This document shows, one piece after another, positions 1 through 11,409 of a DNA stretch of 64,000 bases. The stretch's first letter is position 1. Each line of letters begins with the position of its first letter. Both the position numbers and the translations under genes were made by a program. The notes beneath the pieces are model-generated. The model saw only the letters and a program-made list of their open reading frames with translations. It made no database searches and was not told the DNA's origin. The DNA is from Aldrovandia affinis (Eukaryota > Chordata > Actinopteri > Notacanthiformes > Halosauridae), in the NCBI GenBank assembly GCA_029706075.1, contig JAINUG010000212.1, forward strand, positions 1,102,011 through 1,166,010, read 5' to 3'.

Positions 1-1590
1 TTTATGCATCTGTAGCACTTTTAATGAAAAGTGCGTTACAAATAATAATGTATTATTATTATGTATTTATTTTTATATATATTTTGCCAGCATAAAACCT
101 TTACAAACAAACATAAAACAAACCCTAACTGCCATTCATATTACGGAACCTTTTAGGTGCAAGTCAAGAAAATGTAGCTCCTATCCTCCTCCTTGGTACA
201 GTGGTAACAGACCTGTGTGTGTTATGGGGTGTACCAACAGCAAACATGACGGGACAGACCCACGATACGTTACTGAGGGCCGATGTGCCAGATCGAGGAC
301 ATCTTTAGTCAACAGTCTGGGGGGTCGGAGGAACGGGTCCGTTCTCCAGCATTACGAAAAACCAGGAGAGGAAACGATCTGAACACGTCAGCGTTAACTC
401 GTGTGTGGAGAGGAGAGAGCGCACTCATGGCGTTTGGCCTGAATGGCTCTCTGAGCAGCATTTTAGATTTAAGATTTAAGAAATATATTCCTCCTTAAAA
501 ACAGGGAGCATGTATTGTTAAAGAGGGGGCCTGAAATGTTTTTGTTAGAGAAGAAATCAGTGCAATATCTGGACGGAAACGCTATGAAAAGAGTGCGCAG
601 GGACACTGGCGATAGTCTTTACTGAGGCCTGTCTGGGGGTGAGCTCCTGACCTCTGCGTTTCTCTCTAATCTCTCTCCCTCCCTTCTTCCTCTCCACCAT
701 ATGACGCCAGTGTTAAATTCCACAGCTGTCCTGGTGCCGGACTTAAGAAAAGCGATCGAGTTTCCCACTGGCGTTATGTGACCTTCATGGGAGCTCGCTG
801 AAATATCCCCTTAAACGCTAAATAAATTGGGCCGACCTTGAAGCCATTTATGCTCGCCCCCCCCCCGGTGGTTCGTCACCCAAAAGAAAAGAGCCATGAA
901 AGGGGGCTTCAAGAAAGAGCCGCCCTTAAAGTCCGGAGTAAGATTTCATGGTCAATTGTGTGTGCGCGTTTTCTCCTCATAGGTTTTTTTCCCCTGGTAA
1001 TTGTGGGCTTTAGTGTGTTTTGTGTGTTTTTGGAGCAAAACGCTTGTGGTTTTAACACGTTTATACGCTTAGCATGCACCCGGTTAAATTGTTTGCGACA
1101 AAATCCTGGAGCACACGTTTCTTGGGAGATTTTTACCAGCTGTTACCCAGGGTTACGATCGCAGCTTTCTCACTGGGAACCAGAACGTTTCAGCAACCCC
1201 CACATCCAGAGCTTAGCACTCTGACCGCTACTGACCGGCTGGCTGCCTTCTCTGAAAATGATTGCATTGGGAGTTGTGACACGTCACCTGTTGCCCAAAT
1301 TGCCGTTGTTTCACAGTGTAGGAATAATTGAAATAGGTGCTGCCTTTTGGCTCTGACCGGTCATCGATGGTTTTGATTCAGGGCCTTTGTGAGAAATGAA
1401 GATGACATCAGTGAGGAAAAGCGCTCTTTCTCCTAAACACTACCACACAATGTTTACGCTGGATAAAAATCTGTTAACAAACTTCTAAAACAAACCTTTG
1501 GCTCATTTAAACAAACCCTTTCATGATGTAGTGAATCATAATATAAACATCGTAGGACATGCTCATACGGGTGCAGTGTTAGCGACCAGA
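1..1590. other. No recognisable gene or repeat
   Basis: Moderately AT-rich single-copy-looking DNA. Open frames up to 128 codons occur, but none resembles a protein family I know. It may be intronic to fgfrl1 or upstream of it. Confidence 0.4.
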
Positions 1591-1596
1591 GACAAC

Positions 1597-2344
1597 ACTG
1601 AGCTCTCGCTCCAAAGAGAGAACGCTTCACAGAGCAGACTCTCATCACACTGAGCTCTCGACCCAAAGAGAGAACGCTTCACAGAGCAGACTCTCATCAC
1701 ACTGAGCTCTCGACCCAAAGAGAGAACGCTTCACAGAGCAGACTCTCATCACACTGAGCTCTCGCTCCAAAGAGAGAACGCTTCACAGAGCAGACTCTCA
1801 TCTCTGTCTGGAGCTCTCGCTCCAAAGAGAGAACACTTCACAGAGCAGACTCTCATCACACTGAGCTCTCGCCCCAAAGAGAGAACGCTTCACAGAGCAG
1901 ACTCTCATCACACTGAGCTCTCGCCCCAAAGAGAGAACGCTTCACAGAGCAGACTCTCATCACACTGAGCTCTCGCCCCAAAGAGAGAACGCTTCACAGA
2001 GCAGACTCTCATCACACTGAGCTCGACCCAAAGAGAGAACGCTTCACAGAGCAGACTCTCATCACACTGAGCTCTCGCTCCAAAGAGAGAACGCTTCACA
2101 GAGCAGACTCATCTCTGTCTGGAGCTCTCGCTCCAAAGAGAGAACGCTTCACAGAGCAGACTCTCATCACACTGAGCTCTCGACCCAAAGAGAGAACGCT
2201 TCACAGAGCAGACTCTCATCACACTGAGCTCTCGACCCAAAGAGAGAACGCTTCACAGAGCAGACTCTCATCACACTGAGCTCTCGACCCAAAGAGAGAA
2301 CGCTTCACAGAGCAGACTCTCATCTCTGTCTGGAGCTCTCGAGA
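1597..2344. repeat. Minisatellite, 52-bp unit, about 14 copies
   Basis: Head-to-tail units built around GAGAGAACGCTTCACAGAGC followed by AGACTCTCATCACACTGAGC. I count about 14 copies of the AACGCTTCAC word. Variants differ at one codon-sized site (CTCGACC, CTCGCTCC, CTCGCCCC) and two or three copies have TCTCTGTCTGG in place of ATCACACTG, showing higher-order structure. Confidence 0.95.
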
Positions 2345-2402
2345 ACAGTGAGGCATGCGGGGAATTCAGTCCGTCTGTCCGTCTGGGGCCGTGTGTACAG
2401 AA

Positions 2403-2519
2403 ATTCTAAGAGTAGGAGTGCTGATCTAGGATCAGTTTAGCCTTTTAGCTCATAATGGATATGGTTAGGATAGGGACAGGGGAAACCTGATCCTAGATCA
2501 GCACTCCTACTCTTAGAAT
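2403..2519. mobile_element. MITE-like element with perfect 33-bp terminal inverted repeats
   Basis: The arm at 2403-2435 (begins ATTCTAAGAGTAGGAGTGCT) is the exact reverse complement of 2487-2519. The 51-bp centre has no coding capacity. Perfect arms suggest a recent insertion or strong pairing constraint. I could not define a clean target-site duplication, so the superfamily stays open. Confidence 0.8.
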
Positions 2520-2914
2520 ATTTGTACTTACGGGCCCTGGACTGGAGTTGAGAGATGGCCCTAAATGTGTAAAAATATTCAATCCAAAACTTGATTGTGG
2601 AGTGTACTTTACAATTTCTTCCAAGTACCATCGGGGGATGTATGTAATTGTTGGTACTTTATCATGCAATTTTCAAGAATGTATTGCAGAGCGTGCGTGA
2701 ATAACTTTTTTACTTCAGTGTCTTTTGCTAATGAAGGAACATTTTTCTATATACAGTAGGTGACAGATTTTCTTGAGAAATGTATAACAAATTGCTTCTT
2801 GGCATAAAAGAGTATGCATGCCAAAAGAGCTAGATGAAAATGCACAGCCCAAAATATGTATTAATATATTAATATAATATTACACTGTGTGTGTGATGTA
2901 ATGAGTGAGTACTG

Positions 2915-3086
2915 GCGCCCTATGGCTGCCGTCGCGTTCACCCAGGTGGGTGCTGCACATTGGTGGTGGTTGAGGTGAGTTGCCTCTATCGTTGTAAAGC
3001 ACTTTGAGTTCCCTGGTATAGCACTATATAAATACAATATTCATTCATTCATTCATTCATTCATTCATTCATTCATTCATTTATTC
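2915..3086 (+). mobile_element. LINE 3' end with (ATTC)n tail
   Basis: The stretch GTTGTAAAGCACTTTGAGTT followed by CACTATATAAATACAATATT and a run of ATTC repeats is the typical 3' terminus of a fish L2-like LINE with a microsatellite tail. A similar tail without the repeat lies at 25045-25155 (TTGTAAAGTACTTTGAG). No reverse transcriptase remains here. Confidence 0.65.
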
Positions 3087-3253
3087 ATGTAAGTCCATTC
3101 GTCAGTGTTGGACACTCATTGTTCTTTTTTGTGTGAAAAATATTTAGTTGAACAATGCTGGGCTTGGGAATGAGTTGTGTTCACACTACTTCTCTGACTC
3201 TGAAGATGGGATCTGGTCATGATCTCCAGCTATAGCCCCCACTCTTCTGCTGC

Positions 3254-3528
3254 CATGCTGATCCAGGGTCTGTGGGACACTCAGGGCAGCTTCATGCTGA
3301 TCCAGGGTCTGTGACACTCAGGCAGCTTCATGCTGATCCAGGGTCCGTGGGACACTCAGGGCAGCTTCATGCTGATCCAGTGTCTGTGGGACACTCAGGG
3401 CAGCTTCATGCTGATCCAGGGTCTGTGGGACACTCAGGGCAGCTTCATGCTGATCCAGGGTCTGTGGGACACTCAGGGCAGCTTCATGCTGATCCAGGGT
3501 CTGTGGGACACTCAGGGCAGCTTCATGC
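3254..3528. repeat. Minisatellite, 39-bp unit, about 7 copies
   Basis: The unit starts CATGCTGATCCAGGGTCTGT and continues GGGACACTCAGGGCAGCTT. The length is a multiple of three with no stop in several frames, so long open frames appear on both strands; these are not genes. One or two copies have small deletions. Confidence 0.95.
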
Positions 3529-3589
3529 TGCAACACATCTCCCCTCGACAGGTCGATTACGCCAGCTGCTGTTTCGCATTTACAATTTA

Positions 3590-3640
3590 CACTTTTAGTT
3601 ATTTGGCAGACGCTTTTATCCAAAGCTACTTACACGAGTG
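3590..3640 (-). mobile_element. Short SINE/LINE tail fragment
   Basis: TTTGGCAGACGCTTTTATCC followed by AAAGCTACTTAC is the reverse complement of the common fish SINE/LINE tail. Only the tail remains. Confidence 0.55.
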
Positions 3641-4850
3641 CATTAAAATGGCCAGAGATCATCGCTAGAGCGATCCAACAGTGAGCTACGGTCCATCAGT
3701 CATCGTTGTTGCCAAAATTCACCCCACAAATCCTGTAGGACAAAGGGGAGAGGAATTATTTTATTTATGGTTTTTTAAATTTTATTTTCTTTAATTGAGG
3801 GGAGGAAGGGACAGATTCTCCTGTTGTTGTGGAGTCCAGTCCGTTTAGTGGTCCAGCAGTGTAGTAACAGTAATTGTGGGACATTGTGTCATACAGTGCA
3901 TTGCAGAAAATGAGAGCATTCTATATCTAGAGAAGGAGAATTCCACTTGGTGCTCTCAGTATCGAACATCAGACAACCTAAACAACCGACCCAAAAATCG
4001 CTTGCTGATGCATAGTTCCAGCACAACGGAAAAATTGGCACAAAACAAATTGTGTTTGGGAGTGGCGTGAGGGGCTCCAGAAAGGCATTTAGGGTAGATA
4101 GGGACGGGATGCCCCGCCCACTACTCCTCTGATGTTGACACCCCCCTCCGAGCGCCTTTCATGTGCTAACGAGGCACGCAGATTGGTCAATTTGTCTTTA
4201 CTTTTACTTCACTGAGCCTCAATAGCCGTGTGTCCACAGGCCCCCAGCATGGAGCAGGCCGTCCCGGAGCTTGAAGAGGGCCAGAGAAAGAGGGGGAGGG
4301 GGAGGGGGGAGGGAGGGGGCAGATCCCAGGTCCCCCTTCTATCATTCAGCCCCGTCCTAATGCTTTCAGAGAAGAGCCATGCTTTGTCACATTCAGCCCC
4401 GCTCCGGGCGAAAACAAAACGGCCATTTTAAAAGCTTGTCATTTTAACTGAAGTTCCTCAGGTCATTGTAACATGTAGCGTGCCCAAGCAGCCTCTTTGA
4501 TCTTTTAAAATATGTATCCTGGTGTAAAACAGTTCAAAACTGCAGAGATCTGGGAGTTGGATTGAGTTTTTAAAGCGTTTCCTTGTTTGTGAGGAGACAC
4601 TCTTCCCAGCATGCTTTTGGGGACAATCCAGGGACAATCCAGAGAGTGTTCCCTCCCTCCCTCCCTCCCAAACACCGCACTGTTCCCCCTTCTGGAATTT
4701 CACACATTTCACACACGCTTGCAACTATTTTCAAAAGCTAACCACGCTCATTTAGGTATTTTTGTCAAAAGGCATTGCTAAAGTGGTCAATTGATTTGTA
4801 CCTTTTTAGCAAAAATAAGCAAGATGTAATAAGTCAGTAGGAAAGTTGAC
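3640..4850. other. No recognisable gene or repeat
   Basis: Mixed composition with a short G-rich patch near 4290-4320. Open frames at 4228-4431 and 4458-4724 show no family resemblance. Confidence 0.4.
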
Positions 4851-4855
4851 AAAAA

Positions 4856-5290
4856 GTTCAAAGAAGGGCAACTAAATTGGTACCTGGTATGAAAGGTAAA
4901 AGTTATGAGGATAGACTTAAGGCACTCAATCTATTTAAGCTTAGCAAACGGAGACTTAGGGGGGATTTGATTGAGGTTTTTAAATTCCTAAAAGGGATTA
5001 ACAAAGTAAAATAAGATAAGTGGGGTCAGCAGAACAAGAGGCCACAGGTAGAAATTAGTTAAAGGCAAATTCTGCATGGATATGAGGAAGTTTGTCTTTA
5101 CACAGAGAGTTGTCAATGCCTGGAACAGCTTGCCAGGCCGGGTAGTAGAGGCAGAAACGCTTGGGCTACTCAAGTCCAGGCTAGATGCAGTACTAGATGC
5201 TCTTTAGATTAGGACATGATGAGCCTAGATGGGCCGAACGGCCTGTTGTCATCATTATGTATTCTTATGTTCTTATGTTCTAATACAGAA
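4856..5290 (+). mobile_element. CR1-like LINE, 3' end with degenerate reverse transcriptase C-terminus
   Basis: Translation near 4859-4990 reads [20 protein letters not shown] then [20 protein letters not shown], the C-terminal thumb/tail region typical of CR1-clade polymerases. The frame then breaks, but nucleotide similarity continues through GCCTAGATGGGCCGAACGGC to a tail of repeated TTCTTATG words. It is a 5'-truncated dead copy. A second copy of the last ~110 bp lies at 11295-11406. Confidence 0.85.
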
Positions 5291-6174
5291 CAGTGATCTC
5301 ATTAAGAGGTCAGTGCACAGGGTACAGAACGCAGCCATGCCTCACAGTGTTATGGACAAACGGCATAACAGCACCTTTAGAGGTTCCACTGCTAAACTCT
5401 GCCTCTCAGAGTGACTTTGGAGTGTAGTTGGGGTTATAATTCCATTTCAATTCAGTCAATTCATGAAATGAATTTCATTTAATTTCATTTCATTTCCTGA
5501 TTTGACCTGAATTGAATTAGAATTTGACCAAATTACATTTAAATTCAGTTTTTTTCTCTCCTGAAACACGTGATGCCACTTTTTGTCACACCACAGTCTA
5601 CAAGTTAAGCTGCATGGACATCAGAGTCAGAGGAAGACACTTATTAATGCACAGACTGAGTTCCTCCCTCCCTGGGCAACAATAACACCAATTATGCATC
5701 GCCCGTGGGAGAGAGATTCAGTGGGCCAGGTTGCCCGTGTCTGATCAAGGCAACCCCTAGCCTATCTATCTAGGTATTATGTTATATTATCTAGAAAAAC
5801 GGAAAAAAATCAGAAACAAGTGTACACATTTTTTTTAAAAAATCAGACCATATCATGGTCAGCTCAAAGGTGATGCAGGGCTGGCTGACTTTGCGCTTCT
5901 GAGTTAGGTAGTCAGTGGGGGGAGGAGGCTAAACCACGTGAAGGGGGTCCAGATCCAGGGACTGGAGTAGGCGATCCCCACTGGATGTGAGGGTTGATGG
6001 GGCAGCTCACACTTCTCGCAGGACCTAGGGCTCGGGGGCAGGTGTAGTGGTCAGGATAGGGCTGGGAGCTGTACACTGGCCACTGTGACAGCAGACCGCA
6101 CACACTTGCTCCTGAGCGGCCAGAGTGGGGAAAGTGAGTACAGGCCACGCTCCACGAGGGAGCACACAGCTAGG
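5290..6174. other. No gene recognised; AT-rich patch with ATTTCATTT words
   Basis: 5440-5530 is a degenerate run of AATTTCATTT-like words. The remainder shows nothing I recognise. Confidence 0.4.
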
Positions 6175-6510
6175 GCTACGGGCGCAGGCTCATAAGGGCC
6201 ACGGGCGCAGGCTCACGGGCTACGGGCGCAGGCTAAGGGCTACGGGCGCAGGCTCTCATACGGGCTACGGGCGCAGGCTCTCATAAGGGCTACGGGCGCA
6301 GGCTCATAAGGGCTACGGGCGCAGGCTAAGGGCCACGGGCGCAGGCTCTCATAAGGGCTACGGGCGCAGGCTCTCATACGGGCGCAGGCTCTCATACGGG
6401 CGCAGGCTCTCATACGGGCGCAGGCTCTCATAAGGGCGCAGGCTCTCATAAGGGCTACGGGCGCAGGCTCTCATAAGGGCTACGGGCGCAGGCTCTAGGG
6501 CTACGGGCGC
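6175..6510. repeat. GC-rich VNTR, GGGCTACGGGCGCAGGCTCT type
   Basis: Variable units of about 13 to 25 bp combine GGCTACGGGCGCAGGCT with CTCATAAG or CTCATACG. Copies differ in length, showing frequent gain and loss. Confidence 0.93.
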
Positions 6511-6654
6511 AGGCACAGAGGGCTCATTGTGAGGCGGTGAGCGGTCGTCTGTGGAGGGACCTTGCTCAGATGCTACTCATTACGAGTAGAAAAACATTAT
6601 TCAAGTCGTGTCCAATTGCGTTAGACCTGATTGTGTAGGTCAGGGAGGCGCGCT

Positions 6655-7110
6655 GCAGGTCAGATCTGGGCTGTGGATCAGATCTGGGCTGTGGGTCAGA
6701 TCTGGGCTGTGGGTCAGATCTAGGCTGTGGGTCAGATCTGGGCTGTGGATCAGATCTGGGCTGTGGATCAGATCTGGGCTGTGGATCAGACGGGCTGTGG
6801 ATCAGACGGGCTGTGGATCAGACGGGCTGTGGATCAGATCTGGGCTGTGGATCAGATCTGGGCTGTAGATCAGACGGGCTGTGGGTCAGACGGGCTGTGG
6901 GTCAGATCTGGGCTGTGGGTCAGACGGGCTGTGGGTCAGACGGGCTGTGGGTCAGACGGGCTGTGGGTCAGATGGGCTGTGGGTCAGACGGGCTGTGGGT
7001 CAGACGGGCTGTAGATGAGATCTGGGCTGTAGATGAGATCTGGGCTGTGGGTCAGATCTGGGCTGTGGGTCAGATCTGGGCTGTGGATCAGACGGGCTGT
7101 GTCGGAGGGA
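6655..7110. repeat. VNTR, GGGCTGTGGGTCAGATCT type (17-18-bp units)
   Basis: About 26 units of GGGCTGTGG(A/G)TCAGA followed by TCT or CG. The two unit types occur in blocks. Open frames across it in three frames are repeat artefacts. Confidence 0.95.
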
Positions 7111-7364
7111 CAGCTGCATGTTTGTTGGTTATCTCAGCGCTTCTTTGTGTGGTTGTCCTGAGGAATGTAATGATCTCCACACCTCTCCCCCCTTTTGTTG
7201 CTGTTTTGCTTTGGACACTCTGGTTTATTATGTGATGACCAAGTTAAATTGAGGCAACATGTGTTGCAGGAATACAAGGAATACACAAAAAATGGGCTGT
7301 GTTTTAATTCCTGCCGACTCATGCATGAGCCCCTCACCGCTGTCTCCTTGGAGGCGCTGTCTCT

Positions 7365-7755
7365 GGGCGGTGGATAGTGTAGCGGCCTAACGCACCCGTA
7401 TCTTGGCTGGTCCTGTACGAGTGTGCGCTGCCTGTCAGGGACGCGGTTCTAAACCCGTCTCTACCAGACTGGCCCTGGTCATCAGCCCCGATCGGGGGCG
7501 GCGTTTGGCTGTCTGCCCCAGGGGAGGGGGAAGGGTGAGCCGGCTCAGGTCCACCGTGAAGCACGTAGGGGAGTCTCCAGAACGTGGGTGGGGGCGAATT
7601 CCGTCTCGAAGGAAGCGGAGTTCACTGCTCTCTGAGAATTAGCTTGCCTCGTAGAGATGAGCGGCGGACTCGTGTGGGGAGGGCAAATCAAAATAAATAG
7701 AGGGTACAATTGGCTACTGAATTGGGAAAAAAATGTGGGGAAAAAATAAAATAAA
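7365..7755 (+). mobile_element. SINE-A, near full length
   Basis: tRNA-derived SINE. The head has an A-box-like GGATAGTGTAGCGGCCTAAC and a B-box-like GGTTCTAAACC; the body carries GGCGTTTGGCTGTCTGCCCC; the tail is ACAATTGGCTACTGAATTGG followed by an A-rich end. This family has about a dozen copies in the window. Its ORFs are not genes. Confidence 0.9.
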
Positions 7756-7774
7756 AGCAGAAGCGCTGTCTCTA

Positions 7775-7858
7775 ACCGCTCTCCCTGACCGCTCTCCCTG
7801 GCCGCTCTCCCTGACCGCTCTCCCTGGCCGCTCTCCCTGACCGCTCTCCCTGACCGGT
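7775..7858. repeat. Short tandem repeat, CCGCTCTCCCTGA/G unit
   Basis: About seven 13-bp units of ACCGCTCTCCCTG or GCCGCTCTCCCTG directly follow SINE-A. Confidence 0.9.
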
Positions 7859-7859
7859 G

Positions 7860-8930
7860 TGTTGATGTGCCAGGGTTGTTTTCCTCTTTGTCCTCCATTT
7901 CCCACCTCTTTGTTCTGTCGTTTCTCAAACCCGGGTCCGCACTATTATTTTGAGTAATAGCCGTGGAAGCGCTACGCTTAAGTGCAGGTTCTTAGGTTAC
8001 CATGCCAAAATCACTGCTAATTAAACAGAGTCTGACTGTGATACCTCCTGGAGATATGTGTGTTTTTAAATACGCAGTAAAGTGTTGCAAAGGTCATCTA
8101 TTCGGCTCGAGTGTTTTTTCTGCCGTTCACGTGACTTTCCCCCCTCAAAAAAGTTGGCGCATGCAGACGGTATAGTCATTATTGTGCAATAAGCTTCTGT
8201 TGGGAAGGGAAGAGAGTACGTTCTCACTGTGCACAAAGGTTTTCAGCAAGGCCAGAAGAATGAGAGGGGCCTCCGACTGAAACAACAGCAGCTCCGGTAA
8301 TCCAAGCGTAGTGTCAGCAGCCCAGAGGAGTGACTGAATGAATGTGGTTTAGTAATGACGCTTACTTTACCATCTGGTAATATTCTAGCATAACCTGCGC
8401 CTTGACATTATGAAAACACGAAAATTCTGGAAATATCTAACCACAATTAGGTTAGAGGTGAAACAATGTGGAAAAACCGTAGAAAAGTTTGTAGCATTCT
8501 CTTCCTGGTGCACTACCCCGCAGTCACAGGGACGATTACTTTCAAATATAAAACGGTTCTCAGATCCGGAAAGGCATGGCAACGATGTATAAAACAATAA
8601 CAATATGTGCAAACAAGCTCGGGAACATATTTCTCTTAAAATGCGAATGTCCTGTCCCACAGAGTCAAGGTACAACATGACCACAACAGTCACCAATGCC
8701 AGTTCCTTCACATCTCATTATTGCGTTCGTCACAGGGCTACAAGTATGGTTACAAATAGTGTCATAGTTACACAGTGTTAGGATTCAGAACCAAAGTGAA
8801 ACATTGCTCACAGTTCAATTTTGTCACGGGGGTGTCATTTAACGCCACCCCCCCACCCAATTGGCACAGTGGCAGGAAGCTGGGAGCTGCTCCCAGGAAG
8901 TGACGATGTAAACACAGAGTTCTGGTAGAG
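7860..8930. other. No recognisable gene or repeat
   Basis: Mixed composition, no conserved reading frame. The frame at 8385-8711 (- strand) has no recognisable domain. Confidence 0.4.
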
Positions 8931-9415
8931 AGATGGTAGGATGAGAGATGGAGAGAGAGAGAGAGAGTGATGGTGGGATGAGTGAGATGTATAGTGGAGG
9001 AGAGAGAGATGGTAGGATGAGTGAGATGGAGAGAGAGAGATGGTAGGATGAGAGAGAGAGAGAGAGAGAGAGAGATGGTAGGATAAGTATAGTGGAGGAG
9101 ATGGAGAGATGGAGAGAGAGAGATGGTAGGATGAGTGAGATGGAGAGAGAGAGAGAGGATGAGTGAGATGGAGAGAGAGAGATGGTAGGATGAGTGTAGT
9201 GTAGATGGAGGATGAGTGAGATGGAGAGAGATGGTAGGTGAGTGAGAGGAGAGAGAGATGGTAGGATAAGTGTAGTGGAGGAGAGAGAGATGGTAGGATG
9301 AGTGAGATGGAGAGAGAGAGATGGTAGGATGAGTGTAGTGGAGGAGAGAGAGATGGTAGGATGAGTGAGATGGAGAGAGAGAGATGGTAGGATGAGTGAG
9401 ATGGAGAGAGAGAGA
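8930..9415. repeat. GA-rich tandem repeat, GATGGTAGGATGAGTGAGAT type
   Basis: Interspersed GAGAGA runs and GATGGTAGGATGAGTG units, nearly free of C on the + strand. The Ser/His/Leu-rich frames on the - strand are artefacts. Confidence 0.95.
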
Positions 9416-9419
9416 TCAC

Positions 9420-10940
9420 ATACATTAAATTCCAATCTCCAATGGAACATACTGTACATGTGAAATTATAAATATAACTACTGAGAATTTTAGAGCCCTT
9501 GATCTATGACATATTTTTGCTTGTAAAGCTATTTAACTGATCTTGTGTACCCGGTATATTAAATATAAATTATAAGATTTGATTGCGATTATAAGAGTGC
9601 CATTGTGCAGTTGTTTTATTTGAATTGTACTGTTTTATCTCTTTGGTTCATATTGTGTTTGACGCTGGCCCCTTGCTTGTGCTGGAGTCCCAGCAGTCTA
9701 AGGTTTCCTGAGTAAAACCACAACAGCAAGACACTTAGGCCCTTAATCTGCACGGCGGTGTCATATTCAAACCGTACAAAGAGCGTTTTACAGAAATCAG
9801 ATCGCCTCCTTTTCCGTCCGTGACCTGCAGGAAATTACCCTGCATTAAAGAGGCTCGAGGCAGCGTCCTCCCACCCCACACATCCGGGGACGTATTTACA
9901 CACTTTCCTCAAAAGCTACAGTTAGACGAAAAACCTTCACCCAACTTTCTAATCAGAAAAAATGCTTTTAATATCAGGCCTTCAAGAAGACTTTCAGCAA
10001 AGCGAAAAGTTAGCGAGAAGCATGTTTCCAGCTTCCTCTTCAGCATGCGTGAGCTTCTTTAAAAGACTCAAGTTCAGTGATCGGGGAATAGCTAGCTCTG
10101 TCTTCATGTATGTGCGCGCTGAGAAGAAGCCTTCTTCTGAAAGGGTGCAGATGCTTTGGGGTCAGTCCGAGCCGCATGGTACGAGCTGGTATTTCGCACG
10201 CACAAGTGTACCCACTGTGGAGGATTTTACGACCTCCATTCTGTATTCATTAAACCGAATATATATGAGGAACAGGAAATGCTCTCGCATTGTAATTATT
10301 GGCTCTGTGTTCACTTGACTGACATACTGAAAGACTCAGCACACGAATAGCCAATTAACCTCAAAACAAAAAGACAGAATGGTCTGGCATCAAAGATAGC
10401 AGGCACTGTGCGTTGCCTCATTCTGACAACATACTTTATTTTAAAAACTTTGCGTAATGCTTTTTGATTTTACACACATTGATTTTTTTCACATTTGTAT
10501 TTCAATTGTCTTGCACTTGTTTTCAAATATTTTTTATATATTTTTTTCTTTTAACATTGTCATACAGTTTTTATTTAGAAGTGTCTTTTATATCAGAAAG
10601 AATCTTATTGTTTAAATTTCAAAATGCTAGATTTTGCAATGGTCATTGGCAGTGTGTTGACTGCTCTGTGATCCTAACCACAATCTGTTAAAAAGCTTCC
10701 GTTCCACTTGGACCCACACACGACCACAGGATGCGTGAAGCACTCTCATTGCCTCAAAAACACTGCAGTGTGCGATGAGGCAGTTTGTTTTCTGTCCCAT
10801 AAAATGGCCATAAAGGGAATGCGTTGTTATTTTCCAGATTCACGTGAGGTAAAACACGCCTCCTGTTTGAACAGTGACTTCAGGAGCAAAACACACCAGA
10901 ATTGTGCTCAACAGGCTTTATAAGTGGGGCCATTATCCTG
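9420..10940. other. No recognisable gene or repeat
   Basis: Unique-looking DNA, AT-rich at 10430-10620. Several open frames of 64-118 codons show no family resemblance. Confidence 0.4.
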
Positions 10941-10945
10941 ATGCT

Positions 10946-11294
10946 CTTTTCCCCCATTTTTCTCCCAATTTAGTAGCCAATTACACCCTCTATTTATTTA
11001 GATTTACCCTCCCCACACGAGTCCGCCGCTCGTCTCTACAAGGCAAGCTAATTCTCCGAGGGCAGCGAACTCCGCTTCCTCCGAGACGGAATTCGCCCCC
11101 ACCCACGTTCTGGAGACTCCCTTACGTGCTTCACGGCAGACCCGAGCCGGCTCACCCCCTCTTGGGGCGGACAGCCAAATTCTGCCCCCGATCGGGGCTG
11201 ATGACCAGGGCCAGTCTGGTAGAGATGGGTTTCGAACCGCGTCCCTGACAGGCAGCACACTCGTATCGAACCAGCCAAAATACGGTGCGTTAGA
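10946..11294 (-). mobile_element. SINE-A, head truncated
   Basis: Reverse-strand copy: tail complement CCAATTTAGTAGCCAATTAC on the left, B box TTTCGAACCGCGTCC near 11232. It stops at GTGCGTTAGAC, where a LINE fragment begins. Confidence 0.9.
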
Positions 11295-11406
11295 CACTTG
11301 GTCTACTCAAGTCCAGACTAGATGCAGTACTAGATACTCTTTAGATTAGGACATGACGAGCCTAGATGGGTTCTCTTCATTATGTATTCTTATGTTCTTC
11401 TTATGT
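11295..11406 (+). mobile_element. CR1-like LINE, last ~110 bp
   Basis: Matches 5165-5290: CTACTCAAGTCCAGACTAGA, then GAGCCTAGATGGG and the TATTCTTATGTTCTTC tail. It abuts the broken head of SINE-A, so the junction probably formed by one inserting into or next to the other. Confidence 0.85.
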
Positions 11407-11409
11407 AGA

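Noticed and set aside
1597-2344. Possible CRISPR-like array
   Set aside because: Units are contiguous repeats with no unique spacers, in an animal genome.
7403-7642. Frames such as AGPVRVCAACQGRG... that recur at several places
   Set aside because: They recur because they are SINE-A sequence on one strand or the other, not a gene family.
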